NCBI GenBank assembly: GCA_965240325.2
Contig: OZ251246.1
Location: forward strand, 1,054,001 to 1,118,000
DNA: 64,000 nt
Reading direction: 5' to 3'
Source: Rebecca billardiae RCC1528
Lineage: Eukaryota > Haptophyta
The stretch's first letter is position 1, and each line of letters begins with the position of its first letter. This document shows positions 20,526 to 31,397 of this stretch, piece by piece. Below the pieces are notes generated by a model. The model saw nothing but the letters and a program-made list of their open reading frames with translations. It had not been told where the DNA came from and did not search any database. The position numbers and the translations under genes are program-made.

Positions 20526-22671
20526 GTCATCATCATTGTCAGATACCAACGGTACTGACCGCGTGTCGCCTGCTGCCAATTACGCCACAGAATCGTCGCG
20601 TCGATGGCGCAGCCATGCGTACTGTGGCGGCGTTACCAATCACGCCTGCTTGAACCATCAAGTGTGCAGCACGTTAAAACATATGGTAGTATTAGGTGGG
20701 TCCCTCCCAACTGGGGCGATATTCTGGCGCACTCAGAATGGCGTCCTAGATTTCGTCTCTCACCCAGAATCGACGCTATAAATGCGTCCCATCGGGGCGG
20801 AGCAAAAGTTTCGACCTCAAATCCTACTCCGCGTGCCGTCGCGCGGCCGAGCGCGCGCGCGCCGCGCCACTAGTGTCACATAGAGATTTTGCGAAGCGTT
20901 ACTTGATGGTTATGGTGGCTAGATGGCGACATGCGATCAGAATGACTTATTGGCAACCGTTGACACCCGACCGAACCATTTTATGAAGCAAAGAGTGGGG
21001 CTCTATGCTGTGCGCGGATACCTCCAACAAACTACAGCAAGATCGAGCAGATTACCCACTTTGTATATAGCCAATTACCCGTATATATAACGACGGTTAC
21101 CCACTTTATATTGACCATGGATGTGGCTCACTATATATTCAAATTCGTTCCGATATGTGGGTACGTTTGTTGGGTCATCGAATAGGCGCCGAGCGACGCG
21201 GACACAGGCAAACCGGGCCGCAACGGGACTGCCTGCGAGTGGCAGTGTTTGTGGCGGGCTGCGTGCCGAGGCACGCATCATCGCCCGCCACCAAGCATGT
21301 CACCGTCGTCACACGGGAGCCCTCCGCCGTCGAGGCTGGACTATCAGCCAACGCCACCGCCGGAGCTTGCCGCGCTCGGCGGCTTCCGTGCTCGTACTCA
21401 GCGTGTCACCGGTCGTCGTATGCCCACCCGCGTGAGGCCGCCACCAGTCCACGACTACCGCAGCTGCAGCCCATGCCGTGGACGATACCTCCTACAATCT
21501 TCTTGCCAGGCAGCAATACGATAGGTTCACCGACGCTGCTGCTAGGCTGAGAGCACTCAGCCAGTTGGCCGGCGAGACGTCAGATGGTTGAGCTGCTGGC
21601 CTAGCCATCACGTTGCGGCTTCCGCTCGCTCAAGTACACCCAACGTGACGACGAGAACGTGCCGGGCAATCATCAGACATGCGTCTGAGGGGTCTACCAC
21701 GCCTAGCCGTAGATTTGCTGAGTACGAGTCTTCGCAGATAACAAGCGGAACGAGTGGGACCACCCGATGGCAGGAGCAACAGCGTGGGGTGGCACCCGCG
21801 CCTGTCAACGCGACCGAGTTCTGTCAAGAATGGACCCATATCCTGCGACCACGCTCGAGCACCGCATATTATGCCCACACTCGGCATAGGGAAGGATCGC
21901 TGAGCGCCTGCTGCCGCTGTCAAAGGCCCTGCTGATCTTCCTGGCGCTTGATCGTGCACACGGATGGCAAGTCAGCGTGCTCGATGCACATCGCGGCGGC
22001 TTCTTAGCATCCCAAGTCCTCAGTGCACCCATCCCAGGCCTGCTGGTCGATTATTGGTACCAACCCCCACCAAACACGCCCTCTCGGAAGTCGCCAATCG
22101 CTCACATGGCTCCCCGAGAGCCCGGGGCTGGCTGTCGTGCGTTCTCACGAGCAGCTTGCGCGCAGCCCAATTGTCACCTTCACGGTGCGTAGAGCTGCTC
22201 AAGATGGCGGGAGCGTCAAGAGTATGCACATGCCTGATGGTGACCCATGCCTCCCGTCGCCTGACCCGCTTGTAGCGAAAAGTGACCCTGCTCGAAGGCA
22301 CGGGTCGAACACCTGCCGATCGATTCAAGTTGTCTGTACGCGTCTAGCCGGGCGAGAGTCAAACATGCCGGCCCGTGCCAGGCGGGGGATGTGTGACCAC
22401 GGATCCCATCCGTGAGCACGCGCAAAGCGCTGGAGCGCGCGATAGGTGTTGGCAGTAGTCTACCCGACACACGGCGGCTCGGTCGCGCTGGAGAGGCGCT
22501 CCGACATCGTCGGGAGCGTTCAGATCGGGACCCCGGCCGGCGGCCCGGCGATTTTCCCGAGCCGCGCTCCGCGCGAAAAGAAATCCGGCCATAAAACCCG
22601 GTAAATGTTTAAAAGACCGCTGGAAAATCGCCAGGGACCCACCTAGTCACTAGTATTATAAACTGTATAAC

Positions 22672-22986
22672 TGTCCGAGGGAATGAAGAGCCGAAACGAC
22701 TGAGCTAAATCGGTTCGCGCGAACCGATTTAGCTCAGTCGTTTCGGGCTCTTCATTCCCTCGGACATAACCGTAAGTCTCCTGTGGGACACCCCGCGAGG
22801 GGCTGTAGTCCCGTCCAGTGTTCTGACGGATTTGTTGTATCGAGGTTTTTCTCTCCCCGCCTGGTCTTTCCCAGGTGTTCCACCTTGCGTGCTCGTCTGC
22901 TCTCTGTCGGCGGTGGGTCGTTGTCCGGTTTCTGTGCGCGAACCGATTTAGCTCAGTCGTTTCGGGCGGCTTCATTCCCTCGGACA
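22672..22986. mobile_element. MITE family B, 315 bp, with ATAAC target duplication
   Basis: The element starts TGTCCGAGGGAATGAAG and ends CTTCATTCCCTCGGACA, with inverted termini of about 47 bp that contain GAAACGACTGAGCTAAATCG. It is flanked by direct ATAAC repeats (22667-22671 and 22987-22991), a clear 5-bp target duplication. A further inverted copy of the terminus directly follows the left one, so 22673-22765 is a near-perfect 93-bp palindrome. No ORF. The ends and TSD length identify a cut-and-paste-type non-autonomous element; the superfamily cannot be named with confidence. Confidence 0.75.
22673..22765. repeat. 93-bp near-perfect palindrome
   Basis: Two arms of about 46 bp meet at CGCGCG near 22718 and differ by one extra G. 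Transcribed, it would fold into a long hairpin. It is formed by duplication of the terminal repeat of the MITE around it. Confidence 0.85.
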
Positions 22987-23100
22987 ATAACTGTGCACGT
23001 GCCATCGGACTTGATCGGATCTGCCGAGCAGCGACGCCTAGTTGACCTCAGTTGACGCGTTTACCAACTGGCCGCTGGCACCGAGACGCCGGGGCAGCGC

Positions 23101-24544
23101 TCAGTCGTCTTCCCCGTCCAGGCACATCCGGACGGTGTCCGCGCCGATCTTCTCGTCGCCGCACTTGGCGCACTCCTCCAGGCTCGGCCCCATCTTGCAC
23201 TGGACCGGGTTGCGGATGTTGCAGGTGGTCAGCCCGAACTGCGTCTCGATCGCCTTGGGAATCTCGCTGACGCGGGCGGTGAGCGCCTGCTCGAGCCGGC
23301 AGCCAAAGGTCTGCTCTTCCAGCTTGGTCTCGCACACGGCGGAGAGCGTGAGCTTCTTCGTGTTCTGCGGCCGGCGGGGAGCGGCGCCGCGCGAGCAGAG
23401 GGCGGCGCAGACGCGCAGGCTGAGCGGCGGAACCGCGGCAGCCGCGACACGTGACGCGCGGCGCCGCACGGGCACGGGGCGGGCCCCGGGCCGGGGGCGC
23501 GGGGCACGGCGGCCGCACGTGGTTGTAGCCCGCGGGGAACCCGTCGCCAAACTCGCAGTCCTCGTTGTACTGCGGCGCGCCAGGCGCGCGGCAGCGCGGC
23601 CATCCGGGGCGGGAGGTGCGGGCGGGGAGCGGCCGCAGTGCCAGCCGGCAGAGCGCTCAGCCAGGCGGCGTGCGCGGGCGGCCGCGCACGCGCACGCGGC
23701 GGCTCGCCCCACGCACCGAGGCGATCGCGTCCCGGACCTCCGCCGAGTTGCGCAGCACCGTGTTCACCGCGCCGCCGCACGCCGCCGCGTCGCCAAACGG
23801 CTCATCCACCTCGCACACGAAGTAGACGCCCGAGGAGCGTGCGCTCAGCGACTCGACGCTGACCGTCGTGTTGTGCCCGGCTTCCTCGAGGGCGATCCGT
23901 ACCGCCTCCGAGAGCGTCTCCTCCGCCCCGTTGTCTCTCGAGTCCCCGGCCAACTTGGCCATGAGTCGGGCCAGTTTCCGCCGACATGTGCTACGGCATG
24001 AGCGCCTCTTCGAGCGACTCTCGTCTGAGCAAGTGTCCCTGCAGCGCCTGAACTTGGCACGGATCTTGCGATAGGAGCCATGCGTCAGCTCCCGCCGCCC
24101 TTCGCTCTCGAGCAGGCCGCGCCGCCGCGCGTCCTCGACCTCGAGCCCCTCGTCCTCCTCCACGCGGCCTGGCTCGAGAACGGAGTTCCAAGCGTCCTCC
24201 ATAGCATTGTAGATGGACGAGCTCGAGTCCGCCATCGCGGTGCTGAATGCGTTGGCGGCGCCATCGTCGCCAAACTCGAACTCAGCCTCCATCTGCGTCG
24301 AGCTCTCGGCCTTGGGCGCGTCGACGAGCGGCGGCGGGTTCTTCGCCTGCACGTCGAGGTAGGAGAAGGCGATGATGACCAGGAGAAGAAGCACGACGAG
24401 CGGCGTGCAGCAGAGCCAGACGAGGCCACATTTGAGGCTCGGTGTGCAGCAGTACTCCTTGCCGCACTGCGCGACCTTGTTCCGCTTCGACGCGCCCTCC
24501 ACTTTCAGCGGCTGCTCGCCCGGCACCGCGCTCAAGCCGCTCAT
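23101..24544 (-). CDS. Single-pass membrane protein of unknown function, three exons
   Basis: Exons 23717-24544, 23519-23569 and 23101-23364, all phase 0, give about 380 aa. An alternative first donor at 23696 would add seven residues. The first in-frame ATG is at 24544. The N-terminal side has a Cys cluster (CGKEYCCTPSLKCGLVWLCC) leading into one membrane helix at about 42-63, so a type II or tail-out orientation is likely. After it comes an acidic Ser-rich segment, then a basic Cys-containing block (RRCRDTCSDESRSKRRSCRS). The distal half carries paired cysteines (CEVDEPFG, CETKLEEQTFGC, CNIRNPVQC, ECAKCGDEK) consistent with a disulfide-bonded lumenal or extracellular domain. No family was recognised. 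The 17-codon middle exon (YNEDCEFGDGFPAGYNH) rests on splice signals and composition. Confidence 0.6.
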
Positions 24545-25432
24545 GGCGAGCGTCGCTGCAGACCTCGTCAATCCCGTGGCGAGCGGCAACGGCCTTGGGA
24601 GATGTAGATAAACGCCCGCCCAACTTCGACCAACTTTAATCAATGATGAACTTTACCCATCAAGTGCCCGGGCGGTCGTCGACACGAAGTCGGCGTTGGT
24701 GGCAGAGCATACAGTAGCCTGCACCGCGATCGAATTGCTTGAGCGCGGCCTTGAGCTGCTGGAGTGCGATCCACCTGCGCTGCGCGGCTCGGCCCCGAAC
24801 CAGGGCGACTTAAGGGTGCCTAGGTCAGGATGTCCGAGCTGGCAGTCTCAGCCGCTGGTAGCAGCTGGTCCGGACTGGTCGAGCCTGCCCCGTGCCGTCC
24901 CCAGGCGGTCGCGTACGCGCTTGCCGCTCGAGCCGGCTGGACCTGGCTGGCTGGCGGCGGCTGGCGCTGCGGCGTCGTCCACCAGGGTGCGCTAATCGCC
25001 CGCTGCGGCGATGCCTAATCGACCTCGTCCGGTCCAAGTCGTCGCCCGGGGGCGAGACTGGCCGCCTTTTTTACCGCCCGTGGAGACTAGTTGGTTGGGC
25101 GGGGCTGGCCAGGGTAAATACCCGGTTAATTCATTCCTTTAATTGCGGCGCAGCCTGGAGTGAGTGGAGTGCGCTGTATACTATATCCGATATACAGCTA
25201 TATTCAGTCCGCCGCGTACATCATGCAGTCACATATCGTCGCGACGAGTCGGACGCGCTGCGAATTATAAACTACGACCGCGGACGCGGTATAAGCCGAC
25301 CGGCGAGTGTGTGAGTGACTCGTACCGTGTTCTCTGACTCCGATTGAGGCGCGCCATTTAGTCGTCATTATTGTCCGCGCATCCTCATGATCATAATCCT
25401 CATCATCCTAGATCATTCTTACTAGAAGCCTG
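24545..25432. other. Intergenic, nothing recognised
   Basis: About 890 bp between the membrane-protein gene and the next minus-strand gene. No coding or repeat structure stands out; 25160-25270 is AT-rich. Confidence 0.5.
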
Positions 25433-26254
25433 TTACATGAACTTGTCGTCTGGTGCGGTTGCACTCAGGGGCGTTGCTGCAGCAGAGTCTTGGCCGCGCC
25501 GCCGAAACGAAGTCGTGCCGGCTCCGGAGGCTACCCGGCTGTCCGGCGAGAAGCTGCTGCCGGACGGCCCTGGCGCTACCTGCGAGCTGCCACCGCTGGA
25601 CGAGGCGCCGCGCAGCTTCTGCGCGCGCTGCTCCTCGCGCGCTCGCCGCTCCTCCTCGTCTTTGGCCGCTGCTTGTGCGGCCGCGCGCTGCTCTCGCGCA
25701 AAGCGGTAGTTCGGTGGCTCAGCCAGCAGCAAGGGGCACTCAGAGGCCATCGACTTGAAGTCATAGAAGAGCACGACTTCGATGGCCGGCGCCGTCCATT
25801 CGCCACTCGAATTCAACACTGACGACTGCCGCCTGTGCCCTCCAGCCTCGGCGGTTTGCATTGACGATCGCCGCCTGTTCGTGGAGGCACCATCCGCAGC
25901 GGGAGCCCCTGCCGGGCCGTCGAGGTCCTCGAGCGTCGCCATCATGTTGTGAAGCTGGCTCGACGTCGATACTTCGTCCTTGTACAGGCGCACGTCCAGC
26001 GCGGACACGCTGCCGCCGTGGCGTGCGGCGATGATCTCGCACACGTCTGTGAGTCGGAGCGAGAGCGGCACACGCTTGGAGAAGTTGAGGTAGGACCACG
26101 TGACGAGGCGCAGCGACATGGTGACCCAGGGGACGATCACGGGCGTGGGTAGTACAATCGGATCCGGCTCTGCGAGCGCCTCGTCTACCTTGGCCTTGCT
26201 GGAGGACGAGCGCTTCTTCCCCTTGGGGCTTCCCCCCTTCTTCTTCGGCGCCAT
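25433..26254 (-). CDS. Conserved-looking hypothetical protein with Lys-rich N-terminus
   Basis: A single exon of 273 aa. It opens MAPKKKGGSPKGKKRSSSSK, a basic leader common in axonemal and nucleic-acid-associated protist proteins. Residues 37-110 (VIVPWVTMSLRLVTWSYLNF, SLRLTDVCEIIAARHGG, LDVRLYKDEVS) have the alternating hydrophobic pattern of a small ubiquitin-like beta-grasp fold and then VVLFYDFKSM. The C-terminal third is a charged helix (REQRAAAQAAAKDEEERRAREEQ in two parts) and a Ser-rich tail. I do not recognise the family; a ciliary/flagellar role is only a guess from style. It is divergent from the gene at 26495. Confidence 0.55.
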   Translation of the reverse strand: MAPKKKGGSPKGKKRSSSSKAKVDEALAEPDPIVLPTPVIVPWVTMSLRLVTWSYLNFSKRVPLSLRLTDVCEIIAARHGGSVSALDVRLYKDEVSTSSQLHNMMATLEDLDGPAGAPAADGASTNRRRSSMQTAEAGGHRRQSSVLNSSGEWTAPAIEVVLFYDFKSMASECPLLLAEPPNYRFAREQRAAAQAAAKDEEERRAREEQRAQKLRGASSSGGSSQVAPGPSGSSFSPDSRVASGAGTTSFRRRGQDSAAATPLSATAPDDKFM

Positions 26255-26494
26255 CGTCCACTCACGCCCGCCGACGGGGCGACAAGCCCGCGAAACGAAC
26301 CAAAGTCGTTACGGGCCGACGGTCGTTACTGCACGTTAAATCATAGTAAACTGTACACGGTGACTGGTCCGGTCCTCGCCCGTCCGGGCTTGTCGCGGCC
26401 ACACGTCATAGATCGCCCGAGCTTGATCAAGAAGGCGAGCGGCCGCCTCCAAGACAGCGGCGCGGACGGTGGGCGCGGCGCGCGCGACTCCGCG
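26255..26494. promoter_or_regulatory. Divergent promoter region between two hypothetical genes
   Basis: The 240 bp between opposite starts presumably drives both. No defined element is visible. The plus-strand frame is open here but lacks an ATG. Confidence 0.35.
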
Positions 26495-27556
26495 ATGGCC
26501 ATCACGTCGACACGCAGCGAGGGCCTGGCGACGCCGACGCCATGGGACGCGCACGAGGAGCTCGCCGTGCTCTGTGTCGACGCGTGCACCGGGCGCGGGG
26601 CCGCGTGGTCCGACCAGGCCGTGCTGACGAGGAAGATGGCTGCCGCCGCGCGCACGCTCGTGGCACACCCGAGCCTCATCAAGTCACTGAGCGCCGAGGA
26701 GGACGGCCTGCCGGCGCTGCTGCGCAAGGTGGATGATACGCCGCACGCCGAGCTCCTTCGCGGCGCGATGGCCTGCGCGGAGGCTGAGCTCTCGCCCCCT
26801 GCGCTCGGCGGCCTGCTCGCACTTCTCGCCTTGGGCGGTGCGATCGCTGTCAAGGCCTGCACTGCGCTCAGCGGGACGGACGGGCTGCTGCTGATGGCCC
26901 TTGCTACCATCTGCTGCGCGCTCATATTCCGAGTGCTGCACACCGCCATGCTCACGCGCGAGCGACGCGCCGCCCTGAGCATGCTGCTCGAGAAGCACGC
27001 GGCGGCGGTCGCGCGCCACACGGCGCCGGCGGGTGGCGCGGACGCACCGCGCGGCCGTGCCGGCAGCGACAGCGGGCCGCGCGACGGCGAGCGCCCAAGT
27101 GCGCGCGACGGCGAGCGCCCGAGTGCGCGCGACGGGTCGCACGCCGACGAGGCCATCCCGCAGGCCATCGCCGCTGCGGCCGCTGCCCTGCACCAGCGCG
27201 CCGAGGGCCTCACGCCAGAGGCCACGCTCGCGGCCGCTCAGCAGGAGCTCTCGCGAGCGTTTGGGGCCAGCGGGGCCGCGCCGGCGGGTGACGACAGGCG
27301 CGCGGCAGATGCGCTGCTGATCGACGAGGTGGTGGCGCGACTGGCCGAGCTGCGCGCGCGCCGCGCCGAAGGGCGGCTGGCGCACACCGAGGGCCTGCTT
27401 GACTGGGAGGTGATCGATGCCGTCGTGGACGCGGGCGCGCGGCCCTCGCGCGCCTCGGACGAGTCTGCTGCTGCGCCGGCCGCCGACGAAGTGGCGGCCG
27501 CACCGGGCGGGCCCAGCGACGGGGCAGGCGCCGTGGCGTGCGCTGGACGACACTGA
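26495..27556 (+). CDS. Hypothetical membrane protein
   Basis: A single exon of 353 aa from the first in-frame ATG. A hydrophobic hairpin at about residues 100-145 (LGGLLALLALGGAIAVKACT, then GLLLMALATICCALIFRVL) suggests two adjacent membrane helices. Before it is a helical region rich in Ala and Leu; after it come Ala-rich helices and a low-complexity block repeating DGERPSAR twice, from a 24-bp tandem DNA repeat near 27080-27130. No known domain recognised. Coding status is supported by ORF length and plausible topology only. Confidence 0.5.
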   Translation: MAITSTRSEGLATPTPWDAHEELAVLCVDACTGRGAAWSDQAVLTRKMAAAARTLVAHPSLIKSLSAEEDGLPALLRKVDDTPHAELLRGAMACAEAELSPPALGGLLALLALGGAIAVKACTALSGTDGLLLMALATICCALIFRVLHTAMLTRERRAALSMLLEKHAAAVARHTAPAGGADAPRGRAGSDSGPRDGERPSARDGERPSARDGSHADEAIPQAIAAAAAALHQRAEGLTPEATLAAAQQELSRAFGASGAAPAGDDRRAADALLIDEVVARLAELRARRAEGRLAHTEGLLDWEVIDAVVDAGARPSRASDESAAAPAADEVAAAPGGPSDGAGAVACAGRH

Positions 27557-27939
27557 TACGGGACGGCTTCACGCGGATGAACCCACTGCGGCAGCGCAGA
27601 GCTTGCGGCGCGCTACTTCGTCGCCGGCGATCGTCGGGCTTCCGTGTCGTCAGGCTCAAGCGGCTTTATCAGTCAGAGATTCATCGGCGAGTGCTCGTCA
27701 TGATCATCAGGTCGCACGCACGACAGTATTATATATGACTATAACAACTTACATCATCATCGTCACGACCGCGGTCTGCGCGCCGTGTGCCTATAAGACA
27801 GCCTAAGTTCTGTACGAGTGGACTGCGTGGGCGCCCAGCCGGCCGTGGGCGAGGTCTGGCGCTCACAGCTCGCGCACGGCCAGTGACTCCAGTGGGTGAG
27901 ACTGAGAGTGTCCGTTGCCTGTGCTGCACGGGCCCGGCC
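27557..27939. other. Intergenic between convergent genes
   Basis: About 380 bp separating the 3' ends of the hypothetical membrane protein and the first SRCR gene. It should contain both 3' UTRs. No repeat or RNA is seen. Confidence 0.5.
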
Positions 27940-30295
27940 TCAGTCCTCGTCCGCCTCCTCCTCGGGCTCTGGGGTCTGCTCCTCCTCCACGTCGTCGCAC
28001 GCAAAGCGGTACGCGTGCACGCCAAACGTGGTGAAGCCGCCGATGGGCCGCCTGCAGCCGAGGTCGTAGCAGGTGGTGCCGTAGCTCAGCCCGTGCTTGT
28101 ACGCGACCTTTTTGAAGAGCGTCGGCAGGCAGGTTACCCTGCACTCGGGCTGGCGCAGCGTGCGGTTGCTCTCGTAGTACGGCCAGTACATCCAGCCGTC
28201 CTGCACGTATTTCTGATATGATCGTGATGTGAAGAATGCATGATGGAGCCGCAGTGGAGTGAGAATGAGTAGGCAGTGCCACACGCGTGTGCAGCATGCG
28301 GAGATGCGCGCAGGGGCCGGGCGGCGCAGCGGGTGGGGCGAGGGCGTGAGGCGCCGACAGCGCGCGGGGAGTGCGCGGCACGGGCACGCGCCGACGTCGC
28401 CGCGCCGCGTGCGCGCACGTCGGGGCACCACGGGTTGCTGTCCTCGGCCGTCGGTGCCAGATCCTCCGGCGGGCAGTACCAGTCCTCGGGCTCGTAGTCT
28501 CCCGTCCTGCGAGGCGCGCGCGCGGCGCGGCGCGGGCGCGGGGGCGGGCGAGAGTGTGACGAGCGCCCGTCGCGCCTCCGCGGCGGCGCGCCTCCGCGGC
28601 GGCGCCGCGCGCGCGCGCGCACCACGGCGTGGTGACCCTGTCGAAGCCCGCGCACTGGTCGATGTGGTAGTTCAGGTCCGTGTACTTGACCTTGCCCGCG
28701 CGCGCCTGCACGGCAATGTCGCGGTAGATTCGCTGCTGCAGTCTCTCGCGCACGTCAGCGAGGACGGCGCAGTCGGTGTGGTTGGCGAAGCGGAGCGGGT
28801 CGTCGTCCGCACGGCCGGGCACGCCGACGCGCTCCCCCTTGCACTCCACCTCCGCGTCGTGCTCGTGGTCCTTGCAGTCGCCCTCCTTCACATCCTCGTC
28901 CAGCTCGCACTCCAGCACCGCCGCCTCAGAGCCGTTGCAGACGGGGGCCATCAGGTGCAGAGGCGAGTTGCGGATGTCCTTGTGGCGCGAGCGGTCGTGC
29001 GTGGTCACGGAGAGCGCGCCCTCGGGGTACCCCAGCTCGCGGCACACCACGTCCGGCCCCGCGAGGTTCTCGCGGAACCGCAGCCCGCACAGGTTGCCCC
29101 AGCCGCCCGCCGCAAAGTCGTACGTCTGCACGAGGCCCTTGGGGTAGGCGCTCAGCCGCGCGGCGCCGTCGCACGTCTCGCGCACGGGCAGCGCGAGGGC
29201 GTGGCCGTGGTGCCTGTCCCGGTGCCTGTCGTGGTGCTCCCGCTCGTGGTGCTCCTTCTCCTTGTGCTCCCGCTCGCGGTGGTGCCGCTCCCTCCCGTGG
29301 TGCTTGTCCTTGTGCTCGTCGCCGTGGCCGTCCGCCTCTGAGCCCGAGCCGAGCGGCGGGGGCGGCAGCTCGCAGTACTCCTTGGGCACGTGCGAGCCGA
29401 GCGCGGCCTCGCAGGTGATGCGCACGTCGTACTTGTGCTTGCGACAGTTCTTCTCCAGGTCGTCGTGCTCCACGCAGCCCGCCAGCGAGCTCTCGTTCCC
29501 CGTCGCGCACGCGGTGCCCAGCTTCGTCACGGCCGAGTCCTTCACCTCGCGCTCGTGCTCGCGGTTCACCACCTCCGGCGGCGCGCCCGACGAGCGCGCG
29601 TAGCCGAGCTGGCGGCAGACCACGTCGGCGCCCTTCGCGTCCTCGCGGAAGAAGAGGCCGCACAGCGAGCCCCAGTGCCCGGCGCGCGCGCCCTCCCCGC
29701 TCGCGCCCTCCGCCTCCCTGAAGACTTCCACAAAGCCGGTCGGGTACGCGCTGAGCCGCGCGTCGCCCGTGCGCGCGGGCATGCACTGCAGCGGCGGCGA
29801 GGGCGGCGGCGGGGAGGACGGCATGGGCGGTGGCGGCGGTGAGAACGGCACCTCCGGCGGCACCGGCTCCGGGCACCTGAACGCGAGGACGGTCACCTGC
29901 GCGTGCTCCTCCGCGTGCAAGAACGTGTCGCACCCAAAGTCGTCCACACACGACTTGCCAAAGCGCGCGCCGTGCGCCCGGCCGAGGCGTGCCCACTCGG
30001 GGGGGAAGCAGAGCTGCAAGCAGGTGTGCTCGTCCTCCCCGGCCATGAACGCCGTCGGCCAGCTCTCGTCCCCGCCGCAGCGTGGCAGCCCGCCGCTCGC
30101 GACATAAGCAGCCGTGGCCTCGACCTCGTGGCCGCGGTGCGAGCGCGCGTGGTGATGGATCTCGCTCGGGGCGGCCGTCGAACGGTCTTCTCGAAGCATC
30201 AGTGTCAGTGCCACCAGCGTGCCAACCGCCAACCCCGCAGCCACGGCCCCGCGCACGCGCCGGCCGCATCGAACCCCCGCCAGCTGGGCCCGCAT
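27940..30295 (-). CDS. SRCR-domain membrane or secreted protein A, three exons
   Basis: Exons 28623-30295, 28419-28506 and 27940-28212 join in frame (phases 2 and 0) to 677 aa; donors are GTGCGC and acceptors CAG. The N-terminus has a signal-anchor (about 16-34). A Cys-rich unit follows (FGKSCVDDFGCDTFLHAEEH), then a Pro-rich linker and two scavenger-receptor Cys-rich domains, marked by WGSLCGLFF plus VVCRQLGYARSSG and by WGNLCGLRF plus VVCRELGYPEGAL. Between them is a highly charged His/Glu/Arg/Lys spacer (REREHKEKEHHEREHHDRH). The C-terminal unit (QPECRVTCLPTLFKKVAYKH, SYGTTCYDLGC, HAYRFACDD) has conserved Cys. SRCR domains bind proteins or glycans outside the cell. The paralogue B lies 1.1 kb upstream. 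Confidence 0.82.
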
Positions 30296-31397
30296 CGTGA
30301 TGACTGCGGCCAGCCCCGCACCGCAATTGTGAGCTCACGGCCACCGGGTTCGTAGCTCTTCCACCGCCGGAATGGAACAGCACTTGCTGTTCGTCGTCGT
30401 CAGTCCGGCACGCGAAAGCGCCGGTGACTTTGATGCGCACGAACCGGCACGATGCGCCCGCCTCGGTGCTTACGACCGTGACGCCGTCTTCGAAGCTCGG
30501 CATGTCGATGGCGGCGGGCCCGCGAGCACCGAGTGGCTCCGCGAGGAAAGAACGCTTGAGCAGGGCGCGAGCTGAGAGCAGCTATGGTACGCACGGTAGC
30601 AGGGAGTGCTGCTGATGCCGCCATCCGGAGGCATGCCATGCGCCGACATGCGCCGATGCAAGCGCACGCGGCCGAGCGCGAGCCACGCACAGCTGAATCG
30701 TCACTGCAGGTCTGACAGAGGTTGGGTTTACCTGTCGGGACTACCAGCTCGCTGCGAGAAGCTACTGCGCCTTATTATCCACACCTGCTGGCGGCTGTTC
30801 CAGCATGCAGTGTCAGTGCCTATGCCGTGGCATCGACCCCGGGCCCGACCGCCGGGCGGGGCGACCGCACTACCATTGTGCAGCATCACAGCTAAGTGGC
30901 GGCGCCAGCGGCTCGGCGACGTCCAGTTGCCGGTAACCATCGGCGACGATGAAAACCTGACACATGGCGCGCCTTGAGATCAATCCATATCGTCTGCAAC
31001 TGACGATATGCTTACCTGATAGTACTATATATACTCTAAGTGAGTCTATTACGTGCGGGGCCGCCGGCGGTCACTCTGTCAGTGTCACTGAGCACTGACC
31101 CGCCGCGTCTGCGCGCCCGGGACCGTCGCCACTCGGGCCGGTCATGGTGCGTCTAGTAACTAGTGTCTGTGCGTCACACTCACATGCTCCTCATCACTGA
31201 GCTTGTCACACCGTCCGGTCAGTGAGTCCATGACCATGTCCTGGGCATGAGTCACCGAAATCCGAAATCAGAGTTCAGACACTTCGGGTGAATCGGGTCG
31301 GCCACCGCGAGCAGTCCTGCGTGTCAGCGGGCTGCAGCCGCTCCGAAGCAAAGTCCAAGACGGAGTCAGCGCCGACGCGTCGTCGCCAGAGCCCGCT
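30296..31397. other. Intergenic between SRCR paralogues
   Basis: About 1.1 kb. No convincing gene; short ORFs are shadow-like. It must contain the promoter of SRCR gene A and the 3' UTR of gene B. Confidence 0.5.

Larger units (their letters stand above)
18447..22671. other. Gene-poor intergenic region, 4.2 kb
   Basis: No ORF here has a recognisable domain or non-random composition. The region holds a (TA)n tract at about 20080-20150, AT-rich patches near 19950 and 21060-21130, and a segment near 20440-20525 that is related to 60890-60997. It probably contains promoter sequence for the RING gene at its left end. tRNA or small RNA genes were not recognised but cannot be excluded without a scan. 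Confidence 0.5.
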
